NCBI RefSeq assembly: GCF_031082345.1
Contig: NZ_JAVHLH010000107.1
Coordinates: 1-8,965 of the forward strand
Direction of reading: 5' to 3'
DNA: 8,965 nucleotides
Source: Brevundimonas sp.
Lineage (GTDB): Bacteria; Pseudomonadota; Alphaproteobacteria; Caulobacterales; Caulobacteraceae
Both the position numbers and the translations under genes were made by a program. Below are positions 1 to 5,633 of this stretch, piece after piece. The notes under the pieces are model-generated. The model was not told the DNA's origin. It was given only the letters and a program-made list of their open reading frames with translations, and made no database searches. The number at the start of each line of letters is the position of its first letter. The stretch's first letter is position 1.

Positions 1-127
1 CTACATCCTGCGTCTGCTCGACGAAGGCCCCGTCGTCGGCGAGGTGGAGCCCTCGCCCGAAGGCCTGCGCGCGCCCGGCACGCCGCTCGCGGCCGCCCCC
101 GACGAAACGCCGGGAGATCCGAAATGA
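1..127 (+). CDS. cydA: Cytochrome bd quinol oxidase subunit I, C-terminal end (partial)
   Basis: Only the last 41 codons are present. The open frame starts at base 2 and ends with TGA at 125-127. The visible peptide begins YILRLLDEGP, which fits the end of a last membrane helix, followed by a proline/alanine-rich hydrophilic tail typical of the CydA/CioA C-terminus. The stop overlaps the cydB start as ATGA (124-127), so the two genes are almost certainly translationally coupled. CydA is the haem-carrying subunit that oxidises quinol and reduces oxygen to water in the inner membrane. The assignment rests mainly on position directly upstream of cydB, because no catalytic region is visible in this fragment. 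Confidence 0.7.
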   Translation, partial: YILRLLDEGPVVGEVEPSPEGLRAPGTPLAAAPDETPGDPK

Positions 128-1149
128 GCCTCGACCTTCCCCTCATCTGGGCCGGGCTGATCGCCGTCGCCGTGCTGCTCTATGTGCTGCTGGACGGCTT
201 CGACCTCGGCGTCGGCATCCTGTTTCCGTTCTCGCGTTCGCAGGAGGACCGGGACGTGATGATGAACACCGTCGCCCCCGTCTGGGACGGCAACGAGACC
301 TGGCTGGTGCTCGGCGGCGGCGGCCTGCTGGCGGCCTTCCCCCTGGCCTATTCGATCGTGATGCCGGCCTTCTACCTGCCGGTGATCCTGATGCTGGCGG
401 GGCTGATCCTGCGCGGCGTGGCCTTCGAGTTCCGCTTCCGGGGCCAGCGCCGCGGCCGGCCCTTCTGGACCGCCATGTTCGCCTTCGGCTCGATCCTCGC
501 CGCCTTCGCTCAGGGCCTGATCCTCGGCGGCTTCATCCAGGGGGTCGAGGTCGTCGACGACCGCTTCGCCGGCGGGACCTTCGACTGGTTCACCCCCTAC
601 ACCCTGTTGGTCGCGGCGGGGCTGGTGTGCGGTTACGCCCTGCTCGGCGCGGCCTGGCTGATGTGGAAGACGACCGACGCCCTGCACGGCGACGCCCGCC
701 GCTGGGCGGTGATCTCGGGCGTCCTGACGGCCCTGTTCCTGCTCGCCGTCAGCCTGTCGACCCTGGTGGTGCACCCGCTCGTCGCCGAGCGCTGGGGCTG
801 GACCGGGTCGGGGCTGGACCTCGGCCACTTCCTGCCGCTCAGCGTCATCCCGCTGCTGGGCCTGGCCGGACTGGCCACGGTGGCCGTCGGCGTCGCGCGC
901 GGCTCGCACGCCTGGCCCTTCCTCGGCGCGGTGCTGGTGTTCCTGTCCGGATACGTGGGGCTGGCCGTCGGCTTCTTCCCCTATGTCGTGCCCTATGCGG
1001 TGGACTTCCGGGCCGGGGCCGCGCCCGACAACGCGCTGGGCCTGATGCTGGTCGGCACGGCGGCGATCCTGCCGCTGATCCTCGCCTATACCGGCTGGGT
1101 CTACTGGGTGTTCCGCGGCAAGGTCACGCCGGAGTCCGGCTATCATTAG
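124..1149 (+). CDS. cydB: Cytochrome bd quinol oxidase subunit II (CIO/CydB family)
   Basis: A 341-residue integral membrane protein with about eight to nine hydrophobic segments (roughly 6-35, 58-98, 114-138, 156-178, 192-216, 232-256, 262-288, 304-328). Family hallmarks are the N-terminal LLDGFDLGVGILFPF stretch (about 22-36), whose acidic residues match the conserved Asp of CydB, and WDGNETWLV at 54-62. Length fits the shorter CydB/CioB type. It pairs with CydA to form the terminal oxidase that passes electrons from quinol to oxygen, typically with high oxygen affinity or cyanide insensitivity. The ATG overlaps the cydA stop (ATGA), and the TAG at 1147-1149 overlaps the start of the small DUF2474 gene. 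Any operon promoter lies upstream of the window. A long open frame on the opposite strand is a compositional shadow. Confidence 0.97.
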   Translation: MSLDLPLIWAGLIAVAVLLYVLLDGFDLGVGILFPFSRSQEDRDVMMNTVAPVWDGNETWLVLGGGGLLAAFPLAYSIVMPAFYLPVILMLAGLILRGVAFEFRFRGQRRGRPFWTAMFAFGSILAAFAQGLILGGFIQGVEVVDDRFAGGTFDWFTPYTLLVAAGLVCGYALLGAAWLMWKTTDALHGDARRWAVISGVLTALFLLAVSLSTLVVHPLVAERWGWTGSGLDLGHFLPLSVIPLLGLAGLATVAVGVARGSHAWPFLGAVLVFLSGYVGLAVGFFPYVVPYAVDFRAGAAPDNALGLMLVGTAAILPLILAYTGWVYWVFRGKVTPESGYH

Positions 1150-1291
1150 AATCGAACCGCCCCCGGAACCGGGCGAGACCTCCGGGCCCCTGTGGAAGCG
1201 GCTGGCGTGGTTCGTGGGCCTCGCCGTCGCCGCCTCGGCCGTGACCGCCGCGGTCGCCTATGCGCTCAGGGCCTTGCCGTTCATGGGCTGA
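1145..1291 (+). CDS. DUF2474-type small membrane subunit of the cyd operon, non-canonical start
   Basis: A short frame of about 48 residues directly after cydB. Its core reads PLWKRLAWFVGLAVAAS followed by a hydrophobic run to YALRALPFMG and TGA at 1289-1291. The layout (short hydrophilic N-terminus, PLWKRL-W motif at about 15-22, one membrane helix at about 21-42) is that of DUF2474 peptides, which are encoded after cydB in CIO-type operons and are thought to play a CydX-like stabilising role. There is no in-frame ATG, GTG or TTG before the helix. The most economical start is ATT at 1145, overlapping the cydB TAG. ATC at 1142 is equally possible, 7 nt after a GGAG at 1131-1134. A CTG at 1190 would leave a 33-residue peptide. 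Existence of the gene is well supported; the exact start is not. Confidence 0.75.
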   Translation: MRIEPPPEPGETSGPLWKRLAWFVGLAVAASAVTAAVAYALRALPFMG

Positions 1292-1309
1292 GGCGCGACA
1301 GTCCGCCCC

Positions 1310-2198
1310 ATGATCACCGCCGCATCCGCCGCCGCCCTGCTGCTCGCCACGGCCCCGCAGGCCGTGCCCCAGAGCCCTCCGCAGACTCCGCCGCCCGGCG
1401 CCGACATCACCAGCAGCCTCAACAGCGGCCCCCCGCGCCCCGCGGACTATCTCGCGCCCGAGCCCGTCGCCGAGCCCGAGACTCCTCCGGCGGAGGCGAC
1501 CCCGCCCGCTCCGGCGCCCGCCCGAACCGTCACCCCGCCCCCGGCGGCGGGCGCAGACGCCGCCGGCCGCCCCGCCCCCGCGGTCCGACAGCGAGCGGTT
1601 CACGATTCCAGAACCGTTCCAGGCGCCGGCGGACCTGCAGCCGTCGCGCGTTGTCCCCATCCCCGTTGAGCCTTCGCCGCGTCCGCGCACGGCTCCCATC
1701 ACGCCTCCGGGGAGCGCCATCCCCGTCCCGGCGACCACGGAACCACCCGCCAGTGTCCCGCTCGAAAGCCTCCGGCCGCCCGAGTCCGCGCCCGCCGTCG
1801 AGACTCCCCCGCCGCCGACCGCCCCCGCCGTCACCGTGCTGGACGCCGCCGCCCGCGCCGCCCTGCCGTTCTCGGTCGAGCTGCCGGCCGGGTTCGAACT
1901 GGTCACCGGCCGCCCCGGCCCGGACTTCAGGATCTACACCATCCGCCGCGGCGACCGCTCCTTCGCCATGATCTACGCCGGCCCCGCGTCGCAGTTTCCG
2001 ATCTACAGCGGCGAGATGGTCGAGGCCGGCGGCCGGGCTTCCGTGGTCGCAACCGAGGACGGCGCGCGCCACGCCCGCGAACACCTGTTCCAGCGCGAGG
2101 GCGCAACCCCGCGCGAAATCCACGTCTGGACCATGAGCCTCGAGGGCGCCGATCGCGCCCTGGCCGAGCGCATCGCCCAGTCGGTCGACGTACGCTAG
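1310..2198 (+). pseudogene. Proline-rich exported protein of unknown function, frame broken by a +1 shift
   Basis: The ATG at 1310 opens a signal-peptide-like N-terminus (MITAASAAALLLATAPQAVP), then a Pro/Ala/Glu-rich stretch. This frame ends at 1669 in sequence that no longer looks like protein. The next forward frame is open from well before 1560 and gives convincing protein (SERFTIPEPFQAPADLQ, about 1590-1640), another Pro-rich linker, and a folded-looking C-terminal domain of about 115 residues (about 1836-2195, including FELVTGRPGPDFRIYTIRRG). One extra base, or two missing, between about 1530 and 1585 would explain the switch. The identical decamer CCCCGCCCCC occurs there twice (1533-1542, 1570-1579). 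Repaired, the product is about 295 residues: an exported protein with a disordered linker. I do not recognise the C-terminal domain. Sequencing error, real mutation and frameshifting all remain possible. The stop overlaps the stop of the opposite gene. Confidence 0.65.
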
Positions 2199-2620
2199 AC
2201 GCGGCGAACGGCGCTGTCGGGGGCGCCGAGGCGCACCCCGCGCTTGCCCGCGAACACCAGCACTTCCTGCCCCGCCGCCGCCCAGCGCCGCAGCGTCGCC
2301 TGATAGGGCTCGCGTCGCCAGTCATGCGGCCGCGCCGGGTCGGACTCGACGATCAGCCGCGCCCCGCCCTGTTCGCTGTGCAGAACGAACCCCGCCACGG
2401 TCGGCTTCCACTCCGGCCCCAGGGCGTCGGTCAGCAGCCACAGGCAGTTGAACACCCGGCAGTCGCCGGGCCGCGTCTCATAGACCGCGCAGCCGCCCGC
2501 CTTCGAGAAATGACCGCACCATTTGCCCGCGGGCTTCGCCAGCGCCGTCACCCCCATCAGCTTGCAGCACAGGCCGCAGTCGCCGCAGGTCTTTTCGGGC
2601 GGGCTCAGGTCTCCGACCAA
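2195..2620 (-). CDS. YkgJ-type cysteine-cluster protein
   Basis: A 141-residue soluble protein with eight cysteines in its first 60 residues: CGDCGLCC at 12-19, then C35, C44, C54 and C59. This CxxCxxCC plus spaced-cysteine layout is that of the YkgJ/zinc- or iron-chelating cluster family, which is believed to bind metal; no member's reaction is certain to me. The rest is an acidic/tryptophan-containing domain (DWRREPYQATLRRW). A TGA stands four codons upstream in frame, so the start must be TTG at 2618-2620 or an even less usual codon further in. With TTG the gene overlaps the end of the VOC gene by 16 nt, which implies coupled translation from the same transcript. The stop TAG shares bases 2195-2198 with the stop of the convergent gene. 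Confidence 0.85.
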   Translation of the reverse strand: MVGDLSPPEKTCGDCGLCCKLMGVTALAKPAGKWCGHFSKAGGCAVYETRPGDCRVFNCLWLLTDALGPEWKPTVAGFVLHSEQGGARLIVESDPARPHDWRREPYQATLRRWAAAGQEVLVFAGKRGVRLGAPDSAVRRV

Positions 2621-2943
2621 ACCGCCAGCTCATTGCCCGCCGGGTCGCGAAAGTGGAACCGCCGCCCGCCGGGGAAGGCGAAGATCGGCCGGACGATCGC
2701 CCCGCCCGCCGCCTCGACCCTGGCCTGCATGGCCTCCAGGTCGCGGGCGAACAGCACCGGCAGGGGCGTCCGCACCCCGTCCGCCTGGGCGTCGAACCCG
2801 CCGTCCAGTCCCTCGTTGAACGAGGCGTATTCCGGTCCGTAGTCGATGAATTTCCAGCCGAAGGCCTCGCCATAGAAGGCCTTGGTCGCGGGCAGGTCGC
2901 CGCCCGGCAGTTCGAGATAGTCCAGCTTGCCGTCTTCATGCAT
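2605..2943 (-). CDS. VOC family (glyoxalase/bleomycin-resistance-like) protein
   Basis: A 112-residue single-module VOC protein. It opens with a beta strand (KLDYLELPGGDL, 6-17) and helix (ATKAFYGEAFGWKF, 19-32), and closes with the typical FHFRDPAGNELAVW strand at 96-109. VOC folds bind a divalent metal and act as isomerases, dioxygenases or drug-binding proteins; the substrate cannot be read from sequence. The open frame extends up to 3084, but the start at 2943 is preferred: an AGGAG (complement of 2952-2956) sits 8 nt upstream, family similarity begins here, and the upstream extension does not resemble VOC sequence. First gene of a two-gene unit with the YkgJ-type gene. Positions 2944-3103 upstream hold its ribosome-binding site and a palindrome at 3010-3024. 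Confidence 0.9.
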   Translation of the reverse strand: MHEDGKLDYLELPGGDLPATKAFYGEAFGWKFIDYGPEYASFNEGLDGGFDAQADGVRTPLPVLFARDLEAMQARVEAAGGAIVRPIFAFPGGRRFHFRDPAGNELAVWSET

Positions 2944-3009
2944 GGCAGGTGCTCCTGTCGATCGCCACCGACCCTTCGGGCTTGCCACGCCGCCCCGCCC
3001 TGCGCAATC

Positions 3010-3024
3010 TGCGAACGATTCGCA
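3010..3024. promoter_or_regulatory. Palindrome, candidate operator upstream of the VOC gene
   Basis: TGCGAA-CGA-TTCGCA is a perfect 6-bp inverted repeat with a 3-bp centre. The outer positions 3007-3008 (AT) and 3026-3027 (AT) also pair, giving a 21-bp imperfect dyad. It lies 67 bp upstream of the VOC start on the minus strand, in the least GC-rich part of the 3104-2943 gap. Size and shape fit a homodimeric repressor site and loosely recall Fur-type dyads, but the regulator is not identifiable here and I found no clear -35/-10 pair next to it. Confidence 0.4.
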
Positions 3025-3103
3025 AATAACGGAGGCGGGGATGATCGTGCAGCTCACCGGAAGCGCGGCCCTGGCGCGCCTCATGCACGGGGATCGGCGG
3101 GCC

Positions 3104-3844
3104 TCAGAGCACCTCGCGCCGGCTCAGGTGGATCAGGGCGGCGGCCAGCGCCACGACCCCCAGCCCGAGGCCCAGCCCGAGCGCCGTCTGGACCCGCCAC
3201 GCCTCGGCGGCCAGCATGTTCACCGGCATCTGCCACGGGAAGAAGACGCCCTGTTTCGCTGACGTCGCCACCACCGAGAAGAAGGTCCCGCCGATCCCGA
3301 CCGCCAGCGCCGGCACGAAGCTGGCGTAGCGCAGGGCGACCCACAGCTGGATCGAGATCATCAGCAGGGCGGCCAGATACATCTTGCCCAGGGTGGCCGC
3401 ATAGGTCGCCAGTTCGAACGTCCCGGTCGGCTGCAGCTGCGGCTTGACCGCCGTCGCCAGGGCGACCGCGCCCCAGCTCATCGCCAGCACCGCGGCGCTC
3501 ATCACCGCCACGACCGCCAGCACGCAGGCCATCTTGGCCGCGTACAGCCGCCAGCGGGGCAGGGGCAGGGCGCGCAGGTGGTCCCACGACTTCGGCCCGT
3601 GCTCCATGTGCGCCACCAGCGCCGTCAGGGCCGTGACGCTCATCGGCAGCATGAAGAAGGCCCAGATGCCCGAGGCGCTGCCCATCCACATGTCCCACGG
3701 CGCCGCCGCCTTGCCGCGCAGCATGTTGAAGAAGATGAAGATGGCGATCAGCGACGGTGCGGCTGCGGCCAGCACGGCCGCCAGCGAGCGGTTCAGCTTG
3801 CGCGCCTCGACGAACAGGGGCGCGAAAAGGGGAGAGGCGGTCAT
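3104..3844 (-). CDS. ABC-2 type transporter permease
   Basis: A 246-residue inner-membrane protein with six predicted helices (about 20-42, 58-80, 105-131, 152-172, 176-195, 221-241), the size and topology of ABC-2 permeases of the MutE/EpiE/BcrB type. The cytosolic segment EHGPKSWDHLRALPLPRWRL (81-100), between helices 2 and 3, matches the E-x-G-x-W-x3-x-A-L-P element common in lantibiotic-immunity permeases. It forms the membrane channel for the ATPase encoded just upstream; the ATPase stop and permease ATG overlap as TGATG (bases 3842-3846), so subunits are probably made in matched amounts. Substrate is unknown: peptide antibiotics, lipids or other envelope-active compounds are possible by family analogy. 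No intrinsic terminator is visible after the stop. Confidence 0.88.
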   Translation of the reverse strand: MTASPLFAPLFVEARKLNRSLAAVLAAAAPSLIAIFIFFNMLRGKAAAPWDMWMGSASGIWAFFMLPMSVTALTALVAHMEHGPKSWDHLRALPLPRWRLYAAKMACVLAVVAVMSAAVLAMSWGAVALATAVKPQLQPTGTFELATYAATLGKMYLAALLMISIQLWVALRYASFVPALAVGIGGTFFSVVATSAKQGVFFPWQMPVNMLAAEAWRVQTALGLGLGLGVVALAAALIHLSRREVL

Positions 3845-4797
3845 CAGGCGAACTCCGGCTGGGCCTTGGCGGTGACAGAGGGGGCGGCGGGCGGCGAAAC
3901 CTCGCGGTAGATGCCTTCCAGCGAGCGCGACCGCGCGCCGATGGCGAACACGGCGATGTCGGCCTCGATCAGGGCCCGGTTCAGCGAGGCCGAGGCGGTG
4001 CGGGCGTCCTCGCCCGGCTTCAGCCGCGCGACCAGGCCGTCCTCCGCCGCCATCACGTCGAAGCCGCGCGCCCGCGCCAGCGCCGTCGCCCGCACCGCGT
4101 CGTCGGTCTGCAGCGCGATCTCCGGGGCCAGGTCGGCCTTCAGCCGGCCCAGCTCGCCCTCCAGCACCAGCTTGCCGTGGCTGAGGATGCCCACATGCGT
4201 CGCCGTCTGCTCGATCTCGCCCAGCAGGTGGCTGGACAGCAGCACCGTCGCCCCGGTCCGCTCGGGCAGGGCGCGCAGGAAGCGCCGCATGTCGGCGATG
4301 CCGTCGGGATCCAGCCCGTTGGTCGGCTCGTCCAGCACCAGCACCGGCGGCGCGCCCAGCATGGCCCGGGCCAGCCCCAGCCTCTGCCGCATGCCCAGCG
4401 AATAGTCCGAGACCCGGCGCCGCGCGTGCTCGCGCATCTCGACCACCTCCAGCACCCGGTCGATCTCGGTCTTCGGCAGGCCCAGCAGGCTGCGGGTCAG
4501 ATCCAGGTTCTCGCGCCCCGACAGATTGCCGTAGAAGCCGTGCGCCTCCAGCAGCGCCCCGACCTTCCTCGCCGCCCCGATCCGGTCACGGGCCACGTCG
4601 ACGCCGCAGACCAGGGCGGCTCCGCCCGTCGGCCGGATCAGCCCCAGCAGCATTTTCAGCGTCGTGGTCTTGCCCGCCCCGTTGCGGCCGAGGAAGCCAT
4701 AGACGGCCTGGTCCGGCACCGTCATCGACACGGCGTCGACGGCCAGATGGCGTTTGAAGCGGCGGGTCAGGTCCCGGGTCTCGATGGCGGCGGGCAT
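3844..4797 (-). CDS. ABC transporter ATP-binding protein (BcrA/CcmA-like exporter class)
   Basis: A 317-residue ATPase with all nucleotide-binding motifs: Walker A GRNGAGKTT (37-45, with Arg where Pro is usual), signature SLGMRQRL (133-140), Walker B VLVLDEPTNGLDPDG (152-166) and the switch histidine in LLSSHLLGEIEQ (186-197). The Q-loop region reads GALLEAHGFYGNLSGRENL, as in bacitracin/lantibiotic exporters. The last 85 or so residues form the C-terminal extension usual for this class. It energises the permease encoded directly downstream. The open frame runs up to 5178, but the start at 4797 is chosen because the ABC domain begins there (MPAAIETRDLTRRF), a purine-rich GAGAG lies just upstream, and further extension would cross the divergent DUF2975 gene. 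Transcribed from the shared 4798-4896 gap. Confidence 0.95.
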   Translation of the reverse strand: MPAAIETRDLTRRFKRHLAVDAVSMTVPDQAVYGFLGRNGAGKTTTLKMLLGLIRPTGGAALVCGVDVARDRIGAARKVGALLEAHGFYGNLSGRENLDLTRSLLGLPKTEIDRVLEVVEMREHARRRVSDYSLGMRQRLGLARAMLGAPPVLVLDEPTNGLDPDGIADMRRFLRALPERTGATVLLSSHLLGEIEQTATHVGILSHGKLVLEGELGRLKADLAPEIALQTDDAVRATALARARGFDVMAAEDGLVARLKPGEDARTASASLNRALIEADIAVFAIGARSRSLEGIYREVSPPAAPSVTAKAQPEFA

Positions 4798-4896
4798 GGC
4801 GCTCTCGTTTCGTTTAACTCGGACATAAAGTTGCAAACCTCGCGTCTTTAAGTCAAGATTAAAGATAAGACAGCTTTCCGACCCGGAGATTCGCCC
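4798..4896. promoter_or_regulatory. Divergent promoter region between the ABC exporter and the DUF2975/XRE operon
   Basis: This 99-bp gap is clearly richer in A/T than its surroundings (especially 4809-4872) and must serve both divergent units. Features seen: a TTGCAA at 4831-4836 on the plus strand, a TTGACT on the minus strand (complement of 4851-4856), a palindrome at 4845-4865, and a GGAG at 4885-4888 placed 8 nt before the GTG start of the DUF2975 gene. I could not find a -10 element at convincing spacing for either side, so exact promoters are not assigned. Confidence 0.6.
4845..4865. promoter_or_regulatory. 7-7-7 inverted repeat, candidate operator
   Basis: TCTTTAA - GTCAAGA - TTAAAGA: two perfect 7-bp arms with a 7-bp spacer, centred midway in the divergent gap, 47 bp from the ATPase start and 31 bp from the DUF2975 start. 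One dimeric regulator bound here could control both directions. The small XRE protein encoded at 5397-5633 is the obvious candidate binder. That link is inference from location. Confidence 0.5.
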
Positions 4897-5397
4897 GTGA
4901 GCCAGGCCGCCACCGACCGCTTCCGCCGCCGCTGCGCCCAGTTCCGCTGGCTGGCGGTGTTCATGGTCGTCAGCGTCGGCGCCCTGCTGGCGCTGATGTA
5001 CGTGCTCGCGCCCGGCCTGCTGCTGGCCCGCGGCGACTATCCCGAGTCCCCGACCCGCTGGCTGGCCCAGATTGTCTGGGCCCTGCCCACGGTCTTCTAT
5101 CTGTTCGCCGTCTGGTCGATCGGCGCGGCCATGGGCCAGCTTTCGAAAGGGCGGCTGATCCAGCCGACCCTCGTCCACGCCCTGCGGCGGGTCGGTCTCG
5201 CCCTCGGTTTCGGCGGATTGCTCAGCGTCTTCGGCGTCACCAACGTCATGCGCCTGCTCGAGGACGGGCGAGGGGGCTTCGCCTATTTCGACGTCGCCGG
5301 CATGACCCTCGGCATGATCGGCGGCGCCCTGTTCCTGCTCGGCGGCGTCATGGAGCAGGCCGACAAGGTCCAGGCCGAGCTGGACGAGATGATCTGA
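4897..5397 (+). CDS. DUF2975-type four-helix membrane protein
   Basis: A 166-residue protein with four predicted membrane helices (about 18-41, 58-80, 99-118, 131-152). Between helices 2 and 3 it has the KGRLIQPTLVHALRRVGLAL segment (84-103), and it ends in the acidic AxxxxAELDEMI tail. This architecture, plus an immediately following small XRE regulator, is the pattern of DUF2975 proteins; their function is not established. The start is GTG at 4897, supported by GGAG 8 nt upstream and by no better in-frame choice. Its TGA overlaps the ATG of the regulator (TGATG, 5395-5399), so the pair is translationally coupled. It faces the ABC exporter across a shared promoter gap, suggesting a joint envelope role, for instance sensing or modulating regulator activity at the membrane. 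That role is inference. Confidence 0.8.
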   Translation: MSQAATDRFRRRCAQFRWLAVFMVVSVGALLALMYVLAPGLLLARGDYPESPTRWLAQIVWALPTVFYLFAVWSIGAAMGQLSKGRLIQPTLVHALRRVGLALGFGGLLSVFGVTNVMRLLEDGRGGFAYFDVAGMTLGMIGGALFLLGGVMEQADKVQAELDEMI

Positions 5398-5633
5398 TGC
5401 CGATCCGCGTCACCCTCGACCATCTGATCGTGAAGAAGGGCCTCAAGGCCCGCGACCTCGCCGCCGAGGTCGGCCTGTCGGAGACCCAGCTGTCGCTGTT
5501 CCGCTCGGGCAAGGTCAAGGGCATCCGCTTCCGCACCCTGGCCAAGCTTTGCGCCGCCCTCGACTGCAAGCCGGGCGACCTGCTCGACTACGACTTCGAC
5601 CCGTCGGACCTGCTGGCGGCGGAGGAGGACTAG
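5397..5633 (+). CDS. Small XRE/Cro-type helix-turn-helix regulator (YozG-like)
   Basis: A 78-residue protein that is almost entirely one DNA-binding domain. The helix-turn-helix covers about residues 17-38 (KARDLAAEVGLSETQLSLFR), followed by the KGIRFRTLAKLCAALDCKPG stretch at 41-60 and DLLDYDFD, which is the hallmark of the short regulators encoded with DUF2975 genes. It has no sensor domain, so it probably acts as a dimer and may be controlled by its membrane partner or by autoregulation. The most likely target is the palindrome at 4845-4865 in the divergent promoter gap. The start overlaps the DUF2975 stop by 1 nt. The TAG stop shares the CTAG at 5630-5633 with the stop of the opposite-strand DUF6702 gene. 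Confidence 0.92.
   Translation: MPIRVTLDHLIVKKGLKARDLAAEVGLSETQLSLFRSGKVKGIRFRTLAKLCAALDCKPGDLLDYDFDPSDLLAAEED

Noticed and set aside
1..1146. A 381-codon minus-strand frame opposite cydB.
   Set aside because: Low-complexity Gln/Gly/Glu/Arg composition and full overlap with an unmistakable cydB; a shadow of codon bias.
1192..1971. A 259-codon plus-strand frame across the broken proline-rich gene.
   Set aside because: Almost pure Arg/Pro/Ser sequence with no protein-like segments; the other two frames hold the signal peptide and the folded domain.
2944..3084. N-terminal extension of the VOC protein to 3084.
   Set aside because: The internal ATG at 2943 has an AGGAG 8 nt upstream and marks the start of VOC similarity; the extension is unlike the family.
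3017..4892. GANTC (CcrM-type methylation) sites in the VOC palindrome (3017-3021) and before the DUF2975 start (4888-4892), as possible cell-cycle control.
   Set aside because: GANTC also occurs elsewhere in the window, for example at 1132-1136 and 1149-1153, so two promoter-region hits are not informative.
4798..5178. N-terminal extension of the ABC ATPase to 5178.
   Set aside because: The extension crosses the divergent promoter gap and the DUF2975 gene, and ABC similarity begins at the internal Met at 4797.
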